64,000 nucleotides of DNA from Desulfocicer sp963675955 (GTDB lineage: Bacteria; Desulfobacterota; Desulfobacteria; Desulfobacterales; Desulfobacteraceae): positions 1,302,001-1,366,000 of the forward strand of contig CAXXVR010000009.1 in the NCBI GenBank assembly GCA_963675955.2, written 5' to 3'. Each line of letters opens with the position of its first letter. The first letter of the stretch is position 1. The position numbers and the translations under genes are program-made. Below the pieces are notes generated by a model that searched no databases, had not been told where the DNA came from, and worked only from the letters and a program-made list of their open reading frames with translations. Positions 49,801 to 63,119 of the stretch are shown one piece after another.

Positions 49801-52800
49801 CTACCTATTATAATCAAACTCAAATCGCTTTAATGAGATAATTAATGTATTCGGCAGTGTTTTTAAACAACATATTTTTTTAACGGATATTTTCTTATTA
49901 TATTACTCACAAAAAAATTTATCATTCCCTGATAAGATTTCTCCCTTTATAAACGAATCCAAAGCCATATAAATATTACTCTAATTCTTAATTTCTAATG
50001 GTAATGTATAATAAGGTTCTTCTCGCTCTCCGATATAAGGATATTCCTCTTCTAATGAGATGATCTTATGAGCTAATAAACCGCCAAAAATATCTTATAA
50101 CAAGTTTTCTTATCGAGTTGATTTCAGATTTTACTCTAATTTATCACAAAGTAAATTAAAAAATTCATTTACATCCTATTACACACTATAATTTATTGGT
50201 TAGTTGTCATACCCACGAATAGAATTGATAAATTTTGTGGGGATTACATATTATCTTAAATTTGAATTTAAATGCCCAAAGAGAGACATTAATTAGAAAA
50301 GTGCATGTTCATTTAATGTGTTATTGCTTTCTAAAAGAGCTAATTCTTCCGATTTGAATGCATTAACATCAAATAGTTACATTTAAGAGTTTAATATCCC
50401 ATTCTTAAAATCATCAATCATATATAATTATTGCACTAATGAATTTAAATAACATGTGCATCCTAAATTCTTAAGTCCTACAAATTTTTACTTCTCTTTT
50501 ATTCTAAGTTCAATATTATTTTGATCAATATCTAACTACTTGATTTTATTCACGATTCGTTCTAATAAAGGAATTACTAATTCGTAATTTTTAGGACAAT
50601 TCATACAAAAAGCATATAATAAATTAAATGCATGCTTTCTTGAACTTTTACTCTTACATTTTGGTAACCGGACTAATTATTCTAATCCATCTGTTGTCTA
50701 TTCCTCGGATAATTCAAATAGATAATCAAATAACTATTCCACAACCTTTCGGCCTTCAACCCATTCGCATCCTTTCAATTCACTTTTAATTTCAATAAAA
50801 GTTTAGCACAGAATCAACATGCCACAAAGCACACGATCTTCAATTTCCCAGCCTTATTTACTTTTTGGTCCCCCATAACAGCGTAATTCAAGTATTGGTC
50901 GCTATTAAATAAGTCCGCAAGCACATTCAAATAAAGAACGCCAATTAACTAATTCTTCCAATTGTTATTAGCTTGAACTTGAATAGGCACTTTTGATGAG
51001 CCCTGACAAACAAACAAAGTAATCCTCGGAGTTAGTTTATTCAACTAATGTTTTTTCTCCAATACAATTCATTAGTGGTAATAATAATTTTAAGAAAAAA
51101 AGTTAAGGTGTTTCCAATGGACAAACCTATTCAACAGTTTCTTACTTCAAACAAAAGGAATCATTAACACCAATTTAATTATCAGAATTCATTTCTTTTT
51201 CTTAAACATCAAATTCCATGAGTTCATTTTAAAACGATTATTCCTACTGCATTTCATTCATTTTCTAGATCCCACAAGTTCGAAAATAGTCAAGCATTTC
51301 TCAAACCCCTTAATAATTCTTACACACAAAATTTATTAAATAAGTCACAGCTCTTGTTATATTTTTGGAACTTGTAATAAACACACGAGATATTATTGAT
51401 TTAAGAGAATTACTAGCATAAAGGGCTTCTAAAAATGCCTGAAAGTCCCAGACACTGCAAACTAAGAGTAATTAGAAGCATACTTCAATTAATGGATTTG
51501 TATCCTCATTATCATTGCTTACAATATTCTCAACAATTTAGACAATCTTTTCGCAAACTTCTTTAAAATTTGTCAAAGTAAGTTTCCCTGTTTCTTTTAA
51601 CCATTTAACTAATTACGTAAATTCTTGATCATCTAAATGCTACTATTATTATTACTATTGCTATTAATCCACAAATAAATGTTAGTAGTAACTTTAACTC
51701 TTATTTAATGAAAGCTAGTCATCTTATTAGATTCTAGGAGTGGAACACAAAGGAGTACCAGATTTAGAAGTGATTGGGGAATGGAATTACGGTGTCATTG
51801 CAGAGGAATTTGATTTTGAACTCACAGATTGATAGCTCTTATTCATTCGCCATTGATTGGCAGACTCTGTATCCTCTTCTTAGCTATTATTGCAATTGAA
51901 TTCAATTCCTTCAATTGCTAATGCTGCGATTTATGTCTACCATTTTTCACAAGTTTGAACTCTACTCATAATAAAAGCATCCACAAAAATCTTTATAATA
52001 CTCAAAATATTAATTGCCACTTTTGTTTCGGCAGTTGATACTCCACCCTTTCACATTAATCCAAGCAATTAAAATAAACGCTCAACACCACCGCTATTCA
52101 CGAATTCTTCTCGCCATTACCGCCGTTATTGCATATCCTCATATTAATGTCCATTACAACGGCCTAACCCAAGCATAATTTCCAATACATAAACTAATTT
52201 ATATTCATTTTGTTCAAATTGATCCCATCATTCATCAATAACCCTTATTCCACCTTTTTATACTGCCTTCAACATCCCCTCATTGACAGCCAAAGTCTAA
52301 ATCAATGTCCATATTGTAAGAGATGTATCTTCACCTTTAACGGTACTTGTTCTTTTAAGCATCCTAAATAACAATTCTAAATATTCTTCATTATTTGATA
52401 TCAATCGACTCATTTATAATTTCCCTAAATCAGGTTCTTCCTAGTGTATTATTTAAGTTTATTATTGTTAATTTTATAATTCAAACCCAACATAAAACTA
52501 TTCTAATTATTTTTCATCCATTAAACAATTGACAGTCTCTTCAAGATTGAATTGTTTTTTTTCAAGAACATAACCAATCAGATCTAATTAAATGTCTGGA
52601 AAAATACCCTAGACTTCCATTGCACGTTAAATTTTATCCTCTTAACTCAAATTTCATTATGTTATTAATCCAAAACAATTCTCTTATTCAATAATATCCT
52701 CAGTCATCCTAAGACAAAGTAGTGTGACAAAAATAAATAAATACGTATTTCTATTAACAATAAAATTCAATTTATTCATAACTCTTAATTCCCCCAAAGT

Positions 52801-55779
52801 ACAATTATCTCCCTTCAGCATTCTCCCTTATGTCAAAATCCACAATTCATCCGGGTTCTAACAAGGATTAATCTTATTCGCTATCACTGTCTTTGTTTCC
52901 TTCAAAGTCATATTACTCAATAATTCCACTTCAAATCTCGTTGGTGGGAGTATTCCATTAATTTAAACTTAAACTTATATATCAAATTTCGTTCCCTTAA
53001 GTTCCTGAGCATCTAGTTCTGCCTTCCCACCGCATCCCTCAAATTCTGATATGCATAATTAAAGTAACTGAATTAATCTATTAATTATTTGTACAGATTC
53101 GTTGGATGTTTCGAGTTAAAGTTCATGGGATGAGATCCTTCATGCCGCCTATCTGATTTCTTCCATTATATATTCAGTTTATTCAAGTTTAAATTATTCA
53201 AATAACTATTCAACGGGCGCAACTAAACGGAATACTTCTAATAGTAATTCCCTACTAGCATTAACAACTGTTTCAAATTGACTTTAATTATAAATCGCAC
53301 GGATTTTTTAGAGTCCAAGAAATTCCAAACTTTAGGCAATTTGTTTTCCATCATTCTGGGTTTCAATACATCCAATTGCTTTATTTACTAAAACCCAGAG
53401 TGTTTAAAAGCAATAAAAGAGTCCTAAACTAAAGCTTTTCCCATCAAGTTTTAAAAAAATATCAACAAATAAAAACTATGCCATTTATTCATTAATATGG
53501 TTAGCAAAAGTTAAAATCAGATCTATCATACAAGCAAACAAATCCCTTTCAATATAATTAAATGCATTAATAACTAGAATCTCCCACAGGACTTCCACCT
53601 ATTCAACTCCAAGGATCTCTGGTTCAATTTCCGCCAAAGCACGAAAAAACTGCAATCTGAATTCCATTTCACTTAAATACAAATACATATCTTCACCCGC
53701 TTTTAAAATCTATTCCTAATGTTTATCCAAATCCTTTTATTATTATTTATTTCTCCTCATTGTTTGCCAATAATTGGCTGGTTTTGTTAATGACCGACTT
53801 AATTTTAAGCAAGAACTTAATAGTCTGAGTTCCCCACTACTTTAAATCACCCTTTCATGCTCACTTTTAAGCGAAAATAATTTTCTCATAAGACACCATT
53901 CAAGTTATTACTGACGGCGGGGTAACCGATCTTCATTTTAATTACTTACTGAAGATTTTGTATCAGTAGTATCTATCATACTGCTATCTGTATTTTTACG
54001 CTCTTCAAAAATTTATTACTAGATTTCTTATTCCGTTTCAATATTATCTTCTGCTATCATTTCTTCTAGTTCGAGTTTGTTCGAAGTTTCAAGCATCATT
54101 GCTTCTATTTCCAGTTTGGAATTATCAAGCTTACATTCTTCTTTTTAAAATAAGTTTTATTAATTTTCAGGAGGGGCGTATATATTTTTATGGTTATTTT
54201 ACTCTTCTAAACCTTGTATTTATTGATTAAAATTTAAAATAAGTTCTTCTTCCTCTTCAGATTATGACTAATTTATACATAAATATAATGCTTAAGAATC
54301 TTACTTTAAGTTCTTGATTATTATCTGTTAAATAGTTCACGAAACTAGCTTTCAATGAAATGATACAACTTATTAAAATATTTTCTATTTAGAAATCGCT
54401 TCTTAAATACTTTACAAATTCTATTTTATTTAGGATCTTATTTGACTATGCATCTTTTAGAATTGGGAATGATGAATTCATTATATATGATAGTAACTAT
54501 AGCATTTTAAAATAAAATTAGACAATTAAAAACTTAAAGGGATTCGTGAATATTTTAAAAAATTTGCAAACAATGAATGCATTTGTGAACAAAATTTATC
54601 CTTTCAGCTTTGAATTTATAACACAATAAGTCCTTTAAGATATAAAACGCTTACTGGATCAGTCTTTGAAATAACTTATTAAAAGTAATTGTTAACTTTT
54701 CTGCCTATAAAGAATGGCTGAGTTCTTTAATATATACCCACAAGAAATTTAAAATATCATGACTAAAAAGTTCTTATTCATTATTATTCACTTATTCATT
54801 TCTTTCTTAACTCTCCTCTTGCATAATTTTTTATTCCTCAAATTCCATAAGAAACTCTTTTAAAATAGTTATTAAAACAAATAATAATCTACAATTTTCA
54901 TTATTCTAATAAACAGCTAAAACAAGTTCAGGTACTTAATTTTCAAAACAATTTGTCCAATTTTAAATATTTTCTTCTCGGAAAATATGCTTTTATTTTA
55001 CAGATTTACTTTACGATAAGTCCTTTATTCTTTTAGTCCTTCTCACGGGATAAGATAAAGATGAAAATTTATTATTAAATCCTATTGCTTTGATAATCTG
55101 GAGTATTTCATGGGTTATTTTATTTGCTTCAACTTTCTTTATTTTATTAAAGAGATACTAATTTAAAATTAATTAAAAAGACAATCGTATATTATTAGTA
55201 TACATGAAGGTCAGAAATCGATAAAAAGGATGCGATATCTTTAAAGATATTAAAGATTTATGAATTCAGGATTTGATTTTGCGAAAACCCTAGAGCCCAA
55301 AGTAAATCAAATTTTTCCTTTTTCCACTGATTATTCTCATATAAATATCTAATTATTGGTAATGATCTTTTTATTAATTCTGGGTGCGATTCTTCACCAA
55401 AAATTAATTCAAAAATCTGATTATCCTCCATTCATTTTAAAAGACTCCTAATATTACAAAATGTTACAAAAAAATGATCCCTTTTTTAATTACTATTGTT
55501 AAGCTTCAAGAATTTCAATATTTTATTCGCATTAAACTTAAGATGTAATTGTCTATTAATGTTATATGCTCAACAATTATTTTAAATGTTTGCACTTTAA
55601 GAGGAATAATATTAATTAATTTGAAAGATTAAAACTTTTTGAATTATTTAACTCAACCCAAGAATTCTTTATGCTAGTAAAGAGGATTTGAGGTTGCTAG
55701 AAATATAAATAGTTAAACTATATTAATACAAAAGATCTTAATTAAGGTCTTGTAAGTCAAATTGAATTTTTTAGGCCAT
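46884..55779 (-). CDS. Giant ubiquitin-specific protease of the USP9X/USP24/USP34 class
   Basis: Read on the minus strand from ATG 55779 (MAQKIQFDLQDL) to TGA 46884, ~8.9 kb. The N-terminal ~1500 residues are helical ARM-like repeats. One block is typical of this class: CNIRSLLKWMEDNQIFE, then HPELIKRSLPIIRYLYENN. A ubiquitin-like domain is seen near 52.8-53.0 kb (INGILPPTRFEVELLSNM, NPDELWILTQGRMLKGD). The catalytic Cys box is near 50.47 kb (GLKNLGCTCYLNSLVQQL) and the His box near 49.6 kb (GVIVHSGTADAGHYYSFI) followed by WFEFNDVYV and ECFGG. Both boxes look active. The C-terminal ~600 residues are helical with QQQQ runs and an acidic tail. The gene cleaves ubiquitin from protein substrates; the substrate range is unknown. 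Introns are frequent at the 3' end and rarer in the middle; exact exon borders were only partly traced. Confidence 0.85.
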
Positions 55780-56027
55780 GTAATTTATTATTTTATTTTA
55801 TTAAACTTTTATTATTATTAATAGATTTATTTTTTTCCCCTGAATTTTATTAAAAATTATTAATTCTATATATGAATACAATTGTTGTTGTTGAAAAAAA
55901 AAAATGAATAAATCAAATAATTAAAAAAAATTCAATTAAATTAAAACACAATTTAAATTAAATGTATAAAAATTAAAATTATAAAAATATATAAGAAAGT
56001 TTTTTAAATTTAAAATTCAAATTTTAA
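55780..56027. other. Divergent promoter spacer
   Basis: Very AT-rich spacer between the USP start and MYCBP start. No gene or clear element is seen. Confidence 0.55.
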
Positions 56028-56461
56028 ATGGCACAATTCTAAGTTAATCACTTTATTTATTTTCAAATATATAATTTCCTTTTTGTTTTTACAAAAATAG
56101 ACAACTGAATCTAAAAAAGAAGAATACCGTAAATATCTCGAAAAAGCAGGCGTTATTGATCAATTAACTCGTGTCTTAGTCGGACTATATGAAGAACCGG
56201 AAAAACCATAGAATGCAATTGAGTATTTTTTAAACATCAAATTCTTTTTGTTTTATATTATAATTAGTTATCTTAAGAAATATATGGGATCTCCTAGTGA
56301 TATAGATGTTGAAAAATTGAAAATTGAGTATGATAGATTAAAAGAAGATAATTAGAAATTAAAAGGCCAAGTTGATTCTTTAAAACAATAGGTTTTATTT
56401 TAATAATATGTATAAATTTATTTCTTAGCTTGAGGAATTAAAACCTTCCGAGGATAATTGA
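56028..56461 (+). CDS. MYCBP: MYCBP (AMY-1) homologue
   Basis: 97 residues after removing introns 56043-56100 (58 nt), 56223-56267 and 56392-56428. The conserved core is unmistakable: SKKEEYRKYLEKAGVIDQ, then LTRVLVGLYEEPEKP, NAIDYLKKYMGSP and a C-terminal coiled coil KIEYDRLKEDNQKLKGQV. Length matches the family (about 100 residues). MYCBP homologues bind AKAPs and radial-spoke proteins; in ciliates and Chlamydomonas they are axonemal or radial-spoke-associated, so a ciliary role is the likely one here. TGA stop at 56459. Confidence 0.93.
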
Positions 56462-56582
56462 TAAAAAATAATATGAATTTTTTTTTTATGGTTAAATATA
56501 ATCAATTGTTTAAAAATAATTTAAAATTATTAATTCAATAAAATTATAATAAATAATTCTATATATTATTTCACTTATAAAA

Positions 56583-57200
56583 ATGAAGTGTTTTTTCTGT
56601 TATAAAATTAATTTAAAGCGTTGAAATAATGGAAATAAAGATTGTCCAAAGAAACTTTTAGTTTATTGTTAAAAAGGTTAAATCTATTCATTAATAATTT
56701 TTTTTAAATTTTAGCAAAGTGTTTTTCTAAATTTAAAGAAACTTAATCAAACAATCATTGATTTAAATATGAAAAAAACTTAATTTAAAATAAAAAGGAA
56801 TCTTAATTGAAAATAATAATTATATAGAATAACTCTTAGATAACTTTAAACTAAAATAGAAGACAAATGTAATGTAGTCTAAGGATTTAAAAAGATAGAA
56901 GTAAACAATTTTTTATCTTTATTTTGAGAGTAAAACAATGATTAAATCAGAAATAACTAAGAAAATATAAATAATTTAGAATCGACTTAACATAAATCCC
57001 ATCAAGATCAATAATAGAAGGGTCCATCATAAAAAAATTCGTATACTATAAAAAAGCCTATAATGATTGATGAAAGCATTAATCTCTCATAAAGTAGTAA
57101 TAAGACCGAATAAATAAATAAGATAGAAAGAAATATTTCATTTGATTTGGATACGACAATGAAAAAGTCTAAAACGATTGCTTAAACTTAAAACAAATGA
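56583..57200 (+). pseudogene. Hybrid remnant: Cys-rich N-terminal exon joined to E2F-paralogue C-terminal tail
   Basis: It starts MKCFFCYKINLKRWNNG, then CPKKLLVYCQK and AKCFSKFKE, a small Cys-rich motif. After that the DNA jumps directly into sequence ~90% like the C-terminal tail of the E2F gene at 60.67-61.06 kb (IEDKCNVVQGFKKIE ... TTMKKSKTIAQTQNK, TGA 57198). The two winged-helix domains of that gene are absent. The frame of the Cys exon does not pass cleanly into the tail frame. I read this as a deletion product of a duplicated block; it could still make a short protein. Confidence 0.6.
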
Positions 57201-57440
57201 ATAATATATATTATTTGTTGTTTTTTATTTGTTTTTTTAATTAATTTTAAATATTTTAATTTGAAAAATATTTTTTATATTACAATAAAACTTAAATTTT
57301 ATAATCATTTTTTTTTAAACCAATGCAATTTTTTATAATAAATTATTCTCCATTTAATTATTTCCTGGATAAATTATAAAGTTTTGACTGTGAAATAAAA
57401 TTATAATTAAACAGTAAAATTTATAAAATAAATCCTAAAT

Positions 57441-58968
57441 ATGTCATTCCAAAAAGTCACATCTTCAATAGAAGAAATGTAAAACGACCTTACCCTTTCT
57501 TTTATGAATGAATATAGTACTTTTAATTGATTTCCTTTTAATTATGAATTTTTTTAGATATAATAGAAACTCCAAAAAGAGATAAATAAATTGGAACTAT
57601 ATTGGCTTTATTAGTGGGAATTGTCTCTATGGTTCCCTGAAATGGATTAATCGTTAACTTTGACTTTTTTTAGGTTAATATTCAAATAAATTAATATAAA
57701 TGTATTTGTTTAGGCTCAATTTGCAGACTTTAATGTTTACTTCTATATGATAATTCCATTAGCAGTTGGTATGACAATAATGAGTTTTTTAATCTATCCT
57801 CTATCCAGCAAATTAAAAATTTATGATCGAATCTATATTGGAAATGGGGCTTGCGGTTTTTTCATTCCTCTACTATCGTAGAATTCATTATTTTATTTTA
57901 AATTTAATATTTTAATTTAGAATTATTGCTATTTTATTTCCGAATGCAATAGGATTTTGGATGTGTATGACTATTATGTTCATTCTTGGATTTGTAGTAT
58001 AGTTAATTACATCAGGTGGAATTAGCTTTACAAGTGCATTTCCAAAAGAAAATTATACTGCATTATTTTTTAGCGGATGTGCTTTCTCAGGAATAATTTG
58101 CACTTTATTACGAATCATTTTGCTTTCAATATTTGGAACAGAACCCGAAGCAATCAAAATGGCTACTATTATTTTCTTTTGCTTCTTTGGGGTTGCATTT
58201 TTGGTTTTGATGAAAGTAGTACATTTATTCAGCAAAACAGAATATTCTACTACTCATTTATAAAAAATTGAAGGAAAACTTAGCAATATTGAAAAATTAA
58301 CTTCATTAGAAATGACTGAGTTTAGTTAACTTGGGTTCGATAATGATGGAAGATCAACCACTTGTACTTCACGATTAACTGATTTGAACTAACTATCTGA
58401 CATCGGTGAAGATGAATTAAAGTTCCCAATGCATGTGAAATTATAGCAAAATTAATCATCCTCCTCAGTTTCTGGATTCCAAATATTCAAATAAGTTATA
58501 GACTAAATTTGGCCTATGCCATTATTGATTATCATTTAATAATTTCAAAGTAATATTATGTACCCAGGATATGCAATTTCAAAGCTCGAAATTGATGGGA
58601 TTTCTGCGAGTTGGAAAACAACAAGCATAGCATTAACTTGAACAATTTCTGATTTAGTAGGCAGATTTTTAACCCCCTATCTTCCTTAAAGTGAATTTGT
58701 CGCAAAAAAAGTTGTTAAATCAAGATATATTAATTGCTTACTATTTGCAATACTAGTATAGCCTTGGTTTCCAATGGCTCTTAGATATTTAATTTATTTA
58801 AATATTTTCATGTTTGGATTTACTCATGGGTGGTCTTTAACATTATCAATTATTGTTGGAGCAGGTAAAGCAAATGCTGAATAAAAAGAAACGAGTTCTG
58901 CTATTTTAGGTGCCTCTATTAATGTTGGAATCTGTGTAGGAATGGTATCAGCTTTGCTTTTAATTTGA
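57441..58968 (+). CDS. Equilibrative nucleoside transporter (ENT/SLC29), copy A
   Basis: The ENT signature in span 1 is intact as VSMVPWNGLIVNF, with the Trp encoded by TGA. Further spans follow: FYMIIPLAVGMTIMSFLI, NAIGFWMCMTIMFILGFVV, FFSGCAFSGIICTLLRII, MATIIFFCFFGVAFLVLM, a long polar loop with a Ser/Thr-rich stretch, then six C-terminal spans (IALTWTISDLVGR, ILVQPWFPMALRYLIYL, SAILGASINVGICVGMVS). Introns near 57530-57570, 57675-57713 and 57880-57920. ENTs move nucleosides or nucleobases down their gradient. TGA 58966 is the stop. Copy B at 61.3 kb is a close paralogue. Confidence 0.85.
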
Positions 58969-59173
58969 AAAGTTAGCATTCTTATATTTATATATATATT
59001 ATTTTCTAAAAACTATAAAAACATTTAGACAAATTACAAAAACTAAAAATTAAATTTAATTTATTAAAAAAATGGATGATTATTTTTAAAATCTAGTTTG
59101 AAAAAATTTATACATTTGAGAATCTTTGTTTTAATTCATATTATATAATTTATATATTATTTAATTTATAAAA

Positions 59174-59470
59174 ATGAAGGGTTTTTTCTGTTAAAATTTT
59201 TGTTATAAAATTAATTTAAAGCGTTGAAATAATGGAAATGAAGATTAATTGTCCAAAGCAACTTTTAGTTTATTGTTAAAAAGGTTAAATCTATCTATTA
59301 ATAATTTTTTCTAAATTTTAGCAAAGTGTTTTTCTAAATTTAAAGAAATTTAATCAAACAATCATTGATTTAAATATGAAAAAAACTTAATTTAAAATAA
59401 ACAATTAGCATAAAAAGAATCTTAATTGAAAAGAATAATTATATATAATAACTCTTAGATAACTAAATAC
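59174..59470 (+). pseudogene. Decayed second copy of the Cys-rich exon
   Basis: About 90% identical to 56583-56850 but with a 12-nt insertion after MKGFFC and a 4-nt insertion near 59245 that breaks the frame. The expected Cys spacing is lost. It marks the upstream border of the duplicated block. Confidence 0.65.
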
Positions 59471-59591
59471 ACTAAAGTAAATTAAATTATTCAAAATTAA
59501 ATTTAAAAAATTGTGCGAAAAAAAAAGTTTTATTAAAATTAATAAAATTTTAATTTTGAGATTCCCGCGTTTCTTAAACAAATAATAAAAA

Positions 59592-61062
59592 ATGGAAATT
59601 GAAAAAACTTCATAGGATCCTCATTCTTTGGACTCTGGTAATAAATTTTTAAAATCCTATACATTATTTAATTTTTAGTTCAACTTGAAATTGATTAAAC
59701 GCCAGAAAAGGTTATAGAGTCATCTGGAAATATTATCATCTAAGAAATCAATAAATCAACCAAAAAAAAAAATAAATTATCAGAGAAAATATTAAAGAAA
59801 TAAACCATTTTTACAATTGAGTAATTAAGAATAAAATCCATTAACAATGAAAGGGAGATTAAGCAATAACCAAACAAATCTACCTACAACCGAAAATTAA
59901 AGAGCTTAGAAGGATTATCGAATAAATTTTTGTAACACTTCCTTTCTGTTAAGGATGATACAGTAATCTAGCTTGATAAACTGACTTGCGATTTAGGTGT
60001 GTGATTAATTTCTGTTAATTTGCTTTTTTAGATGTGGAAAGAAGGAGAAGTAGAACCCAATTATTGCAATTGTTTAAAATATTTTTAGTTTATGATATCG
60101 TTAATATTATGGAAAGTTTGAATGTGATCTAAAGAAAGGGAAAGAATTATTATTAGTGGAAAGGGTTTGGGTAAATCTAATAAACAATTCAAGAGGTGAA
60201 CATTATTTTTTGATTTAATTTTGATCAAAGATGTAAGATCTACCTGATAATTTACAACCGCCTTCCAAAAAATTGTTTAACCTTTTTTAATTATTTAATT
60301 CCAATTTTAGAAAAGAAAAATGCCTGGAAGTTTTATCAAAGAATTTTTTACGCTTGTTTCTTCAATGAAAGGATTAATTTACATTAGAGGAAGCTGCGCT
60401 GAAAATTGAAATGAAAAAAGATGAAGAAAAACTGAAGACAAAAGTTCGAAGATTATATGATATTGCCAATGTATTTAAATCCCTGGGACTTATAAATAAA
60501 ATCCCATCCTCCGAATAAAAAAAACCCACATTTTAATGGATAGGAATTTCAGGATTTAATGACAAGATTTAAAAAACTCTTAATTAAGTAAACAAAAAAT
60601 AATAATCCTTTAACATTTTATAAACCATTCTTTTATCAAAAAAAATTTGAAATAATAATAATACCAATGATGATATTTAAACTAAAATAGAAGACAAAAG
60701 TAATGTAGTCTAAGGATTTAAAAAGATAGAAGTAAAACAATTTTTTATCTTTATTTTAACAGTAGAAAAATGATTAAATCAATATTAACTAAGAGGATAT
60801 AAATAATTTAGAATCGCCTTAACATAAATCCCAATAAGAATTCCATCAAGATCAATAATAGAAGGGTAATAAATTTATTTATTAATCTCCATCATAAAAA
60901 AATTCGGATACTATAAAAAAGCCTCTAATGATTTATGAAAGTATTAATCTTTCATAAAGTAGTAATAAGACCGAATAAATAAAATAAGATAGAAAGATTT
61001 CATTTGATTTGGGTACGACAATGAAAAAGTCTAAAACTGTTGCTTAAACTTAAAACAAATGA
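59592..61062 (+). CDS. Atypical E2F transcription factor with two DNA-binding domains (E2F7/8 type)
   Basis: Two winged-helix DNA-binding domains are present. The first has LEGLSNKFLQHFLS, then LTCDLDVERRRIYDIVNIME, then IQRKGKNYYQWKGFG. The second has CLEVLSKNFLRLFLQW, then KTKVRRLYDIANVFKSLGL and PTFQWIGISGF. The RRxYDI motif, read twice with no dimerisation domain between, defines E2F7/8 (plant DEL) proteins, which bind E2F sites without DP and repress cell-cycle genes. Introns at 59638-59678, 59997-60031 and 60050-60088, and more before the second domain. The C-terminal tail is polar and ends TQNK with TGA 61060. The tail is shared with the truncated paralogue at 56.6-57.2 kb. Confidence 0.92.
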
Positions 61063-61312
61063 ATAATATATTATTTGTTGTTTTTATTTGTTTTTTTAAT
61101 TAATTTTAAATATTTTAATTTGAAAAATATTTTTTATATTTTCTTGGCTTCGTTAGTTTAATAAATTTAAATTTATAATCATTTTTTTTAAACCATCCAA
61201 TTTTTTATAATAAATTATTTCCCATTCAATTAATTTCCTAAAGGTATTTATAAAGTAGTTGACCAATAAATAAAATAATAATTAGAATAAATCCCCAAAT
61301 AAATTCTAGAAT

Positions 61313-62843
61313 ATGTAATTTCGAAAAGTCAAATCTCCAACAGAAGAAATGGAAAACGATCTTACCCTTTCCTTTATGGATGAATATAGTACTTTTAATT
61401 TATTTTCCTTTTAATTATGAATTTTTTAGATGTAGTAGAAACTTCAAAAAGAGATAAATAACTTGGAACGATATTGCCCTTATTAGCAGGAATTTGTTCT
61501 ATGATTCCTTAAAATGGATTAATCGTTACCTTTGACTTTTTTTAGGTTAATATCCAAATAAATTAATATAAATGTATTTGCTTAGGCTCAATTTGCAGAC
61601 TTTAATGTTTACTTCTATATGATAATTCCATTAGCAGTTGGTATGACAATAATGAGTTTTTTAATCTATCCTCTATCCAGCAAATTAAAAATTTATGATC
61701 GAATCTATATTGGAAATGGAGCTTGCTTTTTTTTAGTTCCTCTGCTACCGTATAACCCATTATCTTATTTTAAATTTAATATTTTTATTTAGAATTATTG
61801 CAATTTACTTTCCGAATGCAATAGGATTTTGGATCTGTATGACAATACTTTTAATTCTTGGATTTTCAGTCTAGTTAATTACAGCAGGAGGAATCAGCTT
61901 TACAAGTGCATTCCCAAAAGAAAACTACACTACATTATTTTGTAGCGGATGTGCTTTCTCAGGAATAATTTGCACTTTATTACGAATCATTTTGCTTTCA
62001 ATATTTGGAACAGAACCAGAAGCAATCACAATGGCTACTATAATTTTCTTTTGCTTCTTTGGACTTGCATTTTTGGGTTCGATAAAAGTAGTACATTTAT
62101 TCAGCAAAACAGAATATTCTACTACTCATTTATAAAAAATTGAAGGAAAACTTATTAGCAATATTGAAAAATTAACTTCATTAGAAATGATTGAGTTTAG
62201 TTAACTTGGGTTCGATAATGATGGTAGATCAACCACTGGTGCTTCACGACTAACTGATTTGAACTAACTATCTGACATCGGTGAAGATGAATTAAAGTTC
62301 CCAATGCATGTGAAATTATAGCAAAATTAATCATCCTCCTCAGTTTCTGGATTCCAAATCTTCAAATAAGTTATAGACTAAATTTGGCCTATTCCAGTAC
62401 TTATAATCATTTAATAAATTCAAACAAATATTATGTACCCAGGATATGCAATTTCAAAGCTCGAAATTAATGGGATTTCTGCGAGTTGGAAAACAACAAG
62501 TATAGCATTAACTTGGACAATTTCTGATGTATTAGGCAGATTGCTAACCCCTTATCTTCCTTAAAGTGAATTTATTGCAAGCAAAGTTGTTAAATCAAGA
62601 TATATTAATTGCTTTCTTTTTGTAATACTTGTATAACCTTGGTTTCCAATGGTTCTGAGATATTTAATCTATTTAAATATTTCCATGTTTGCATTTACTA
62701 ATGGTTGGTCTTTAACATTATCACTGATTGTTGGAGCAGCCAAAGCAAATTCTGAATAAAAAGAAATAAGTTTTGCTATTCTAGGTGTCTCCATTAATAT
62801 TGGAGTCATTGTAGGAATGGTATCGGCTTTGCTTTTAATTTGA
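61313..62843 (+). CDS. Equilibrative nucleoside transporter (ENT/SLC29), copy B
   Basis: About 90% identical at DNA level to copy A over its whole length, with the same introns and the same terminal TGA (62841). Differences are informative. In the span-1 signature, PWN becomes PQN because TGA is replaced by TAA. In a C-terminal span the Trp of ALTWTISD is TGG here and TGA in copy A. Because the PWN Trp is highly conserved in ENTs, copy B may be impaired or altered in specificity. The rest of the frame is intact, so it is not an obvious pseudogene. Confidence 0.82.
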
Positions 62844-63119
62844 AAAAGTTAGTGCTCCTATTTTCTTAAATTCTTTATATATATAAATATGTTAATTTAT
62901 AATGAAAATTCAAATTAAATATTAATAATATTTTTGATTTTTAATTTCTTATATTTTCCACAAACCTTTAATAACATTCTTCTTCTTCTTCTAAACTTAA
63001 CTTTGATAAAGTATAAAAACCTTTAGACAAATTTTAAAAACTAAAAAATTAAATTTGATTTAAATGTATAATTTAATAAATTATTTGATTTATTGATTTC
63101 TGATAAAAAATTTAAAAAA

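Noticed and set aside
56583..57200. Independent zinc-finger gene
   Set aside because: The Cys spacing is suggestive, but its second copy is frameshifted, its own frame does not flow into the tail, and the tail is clearly from the E2F paralogue.
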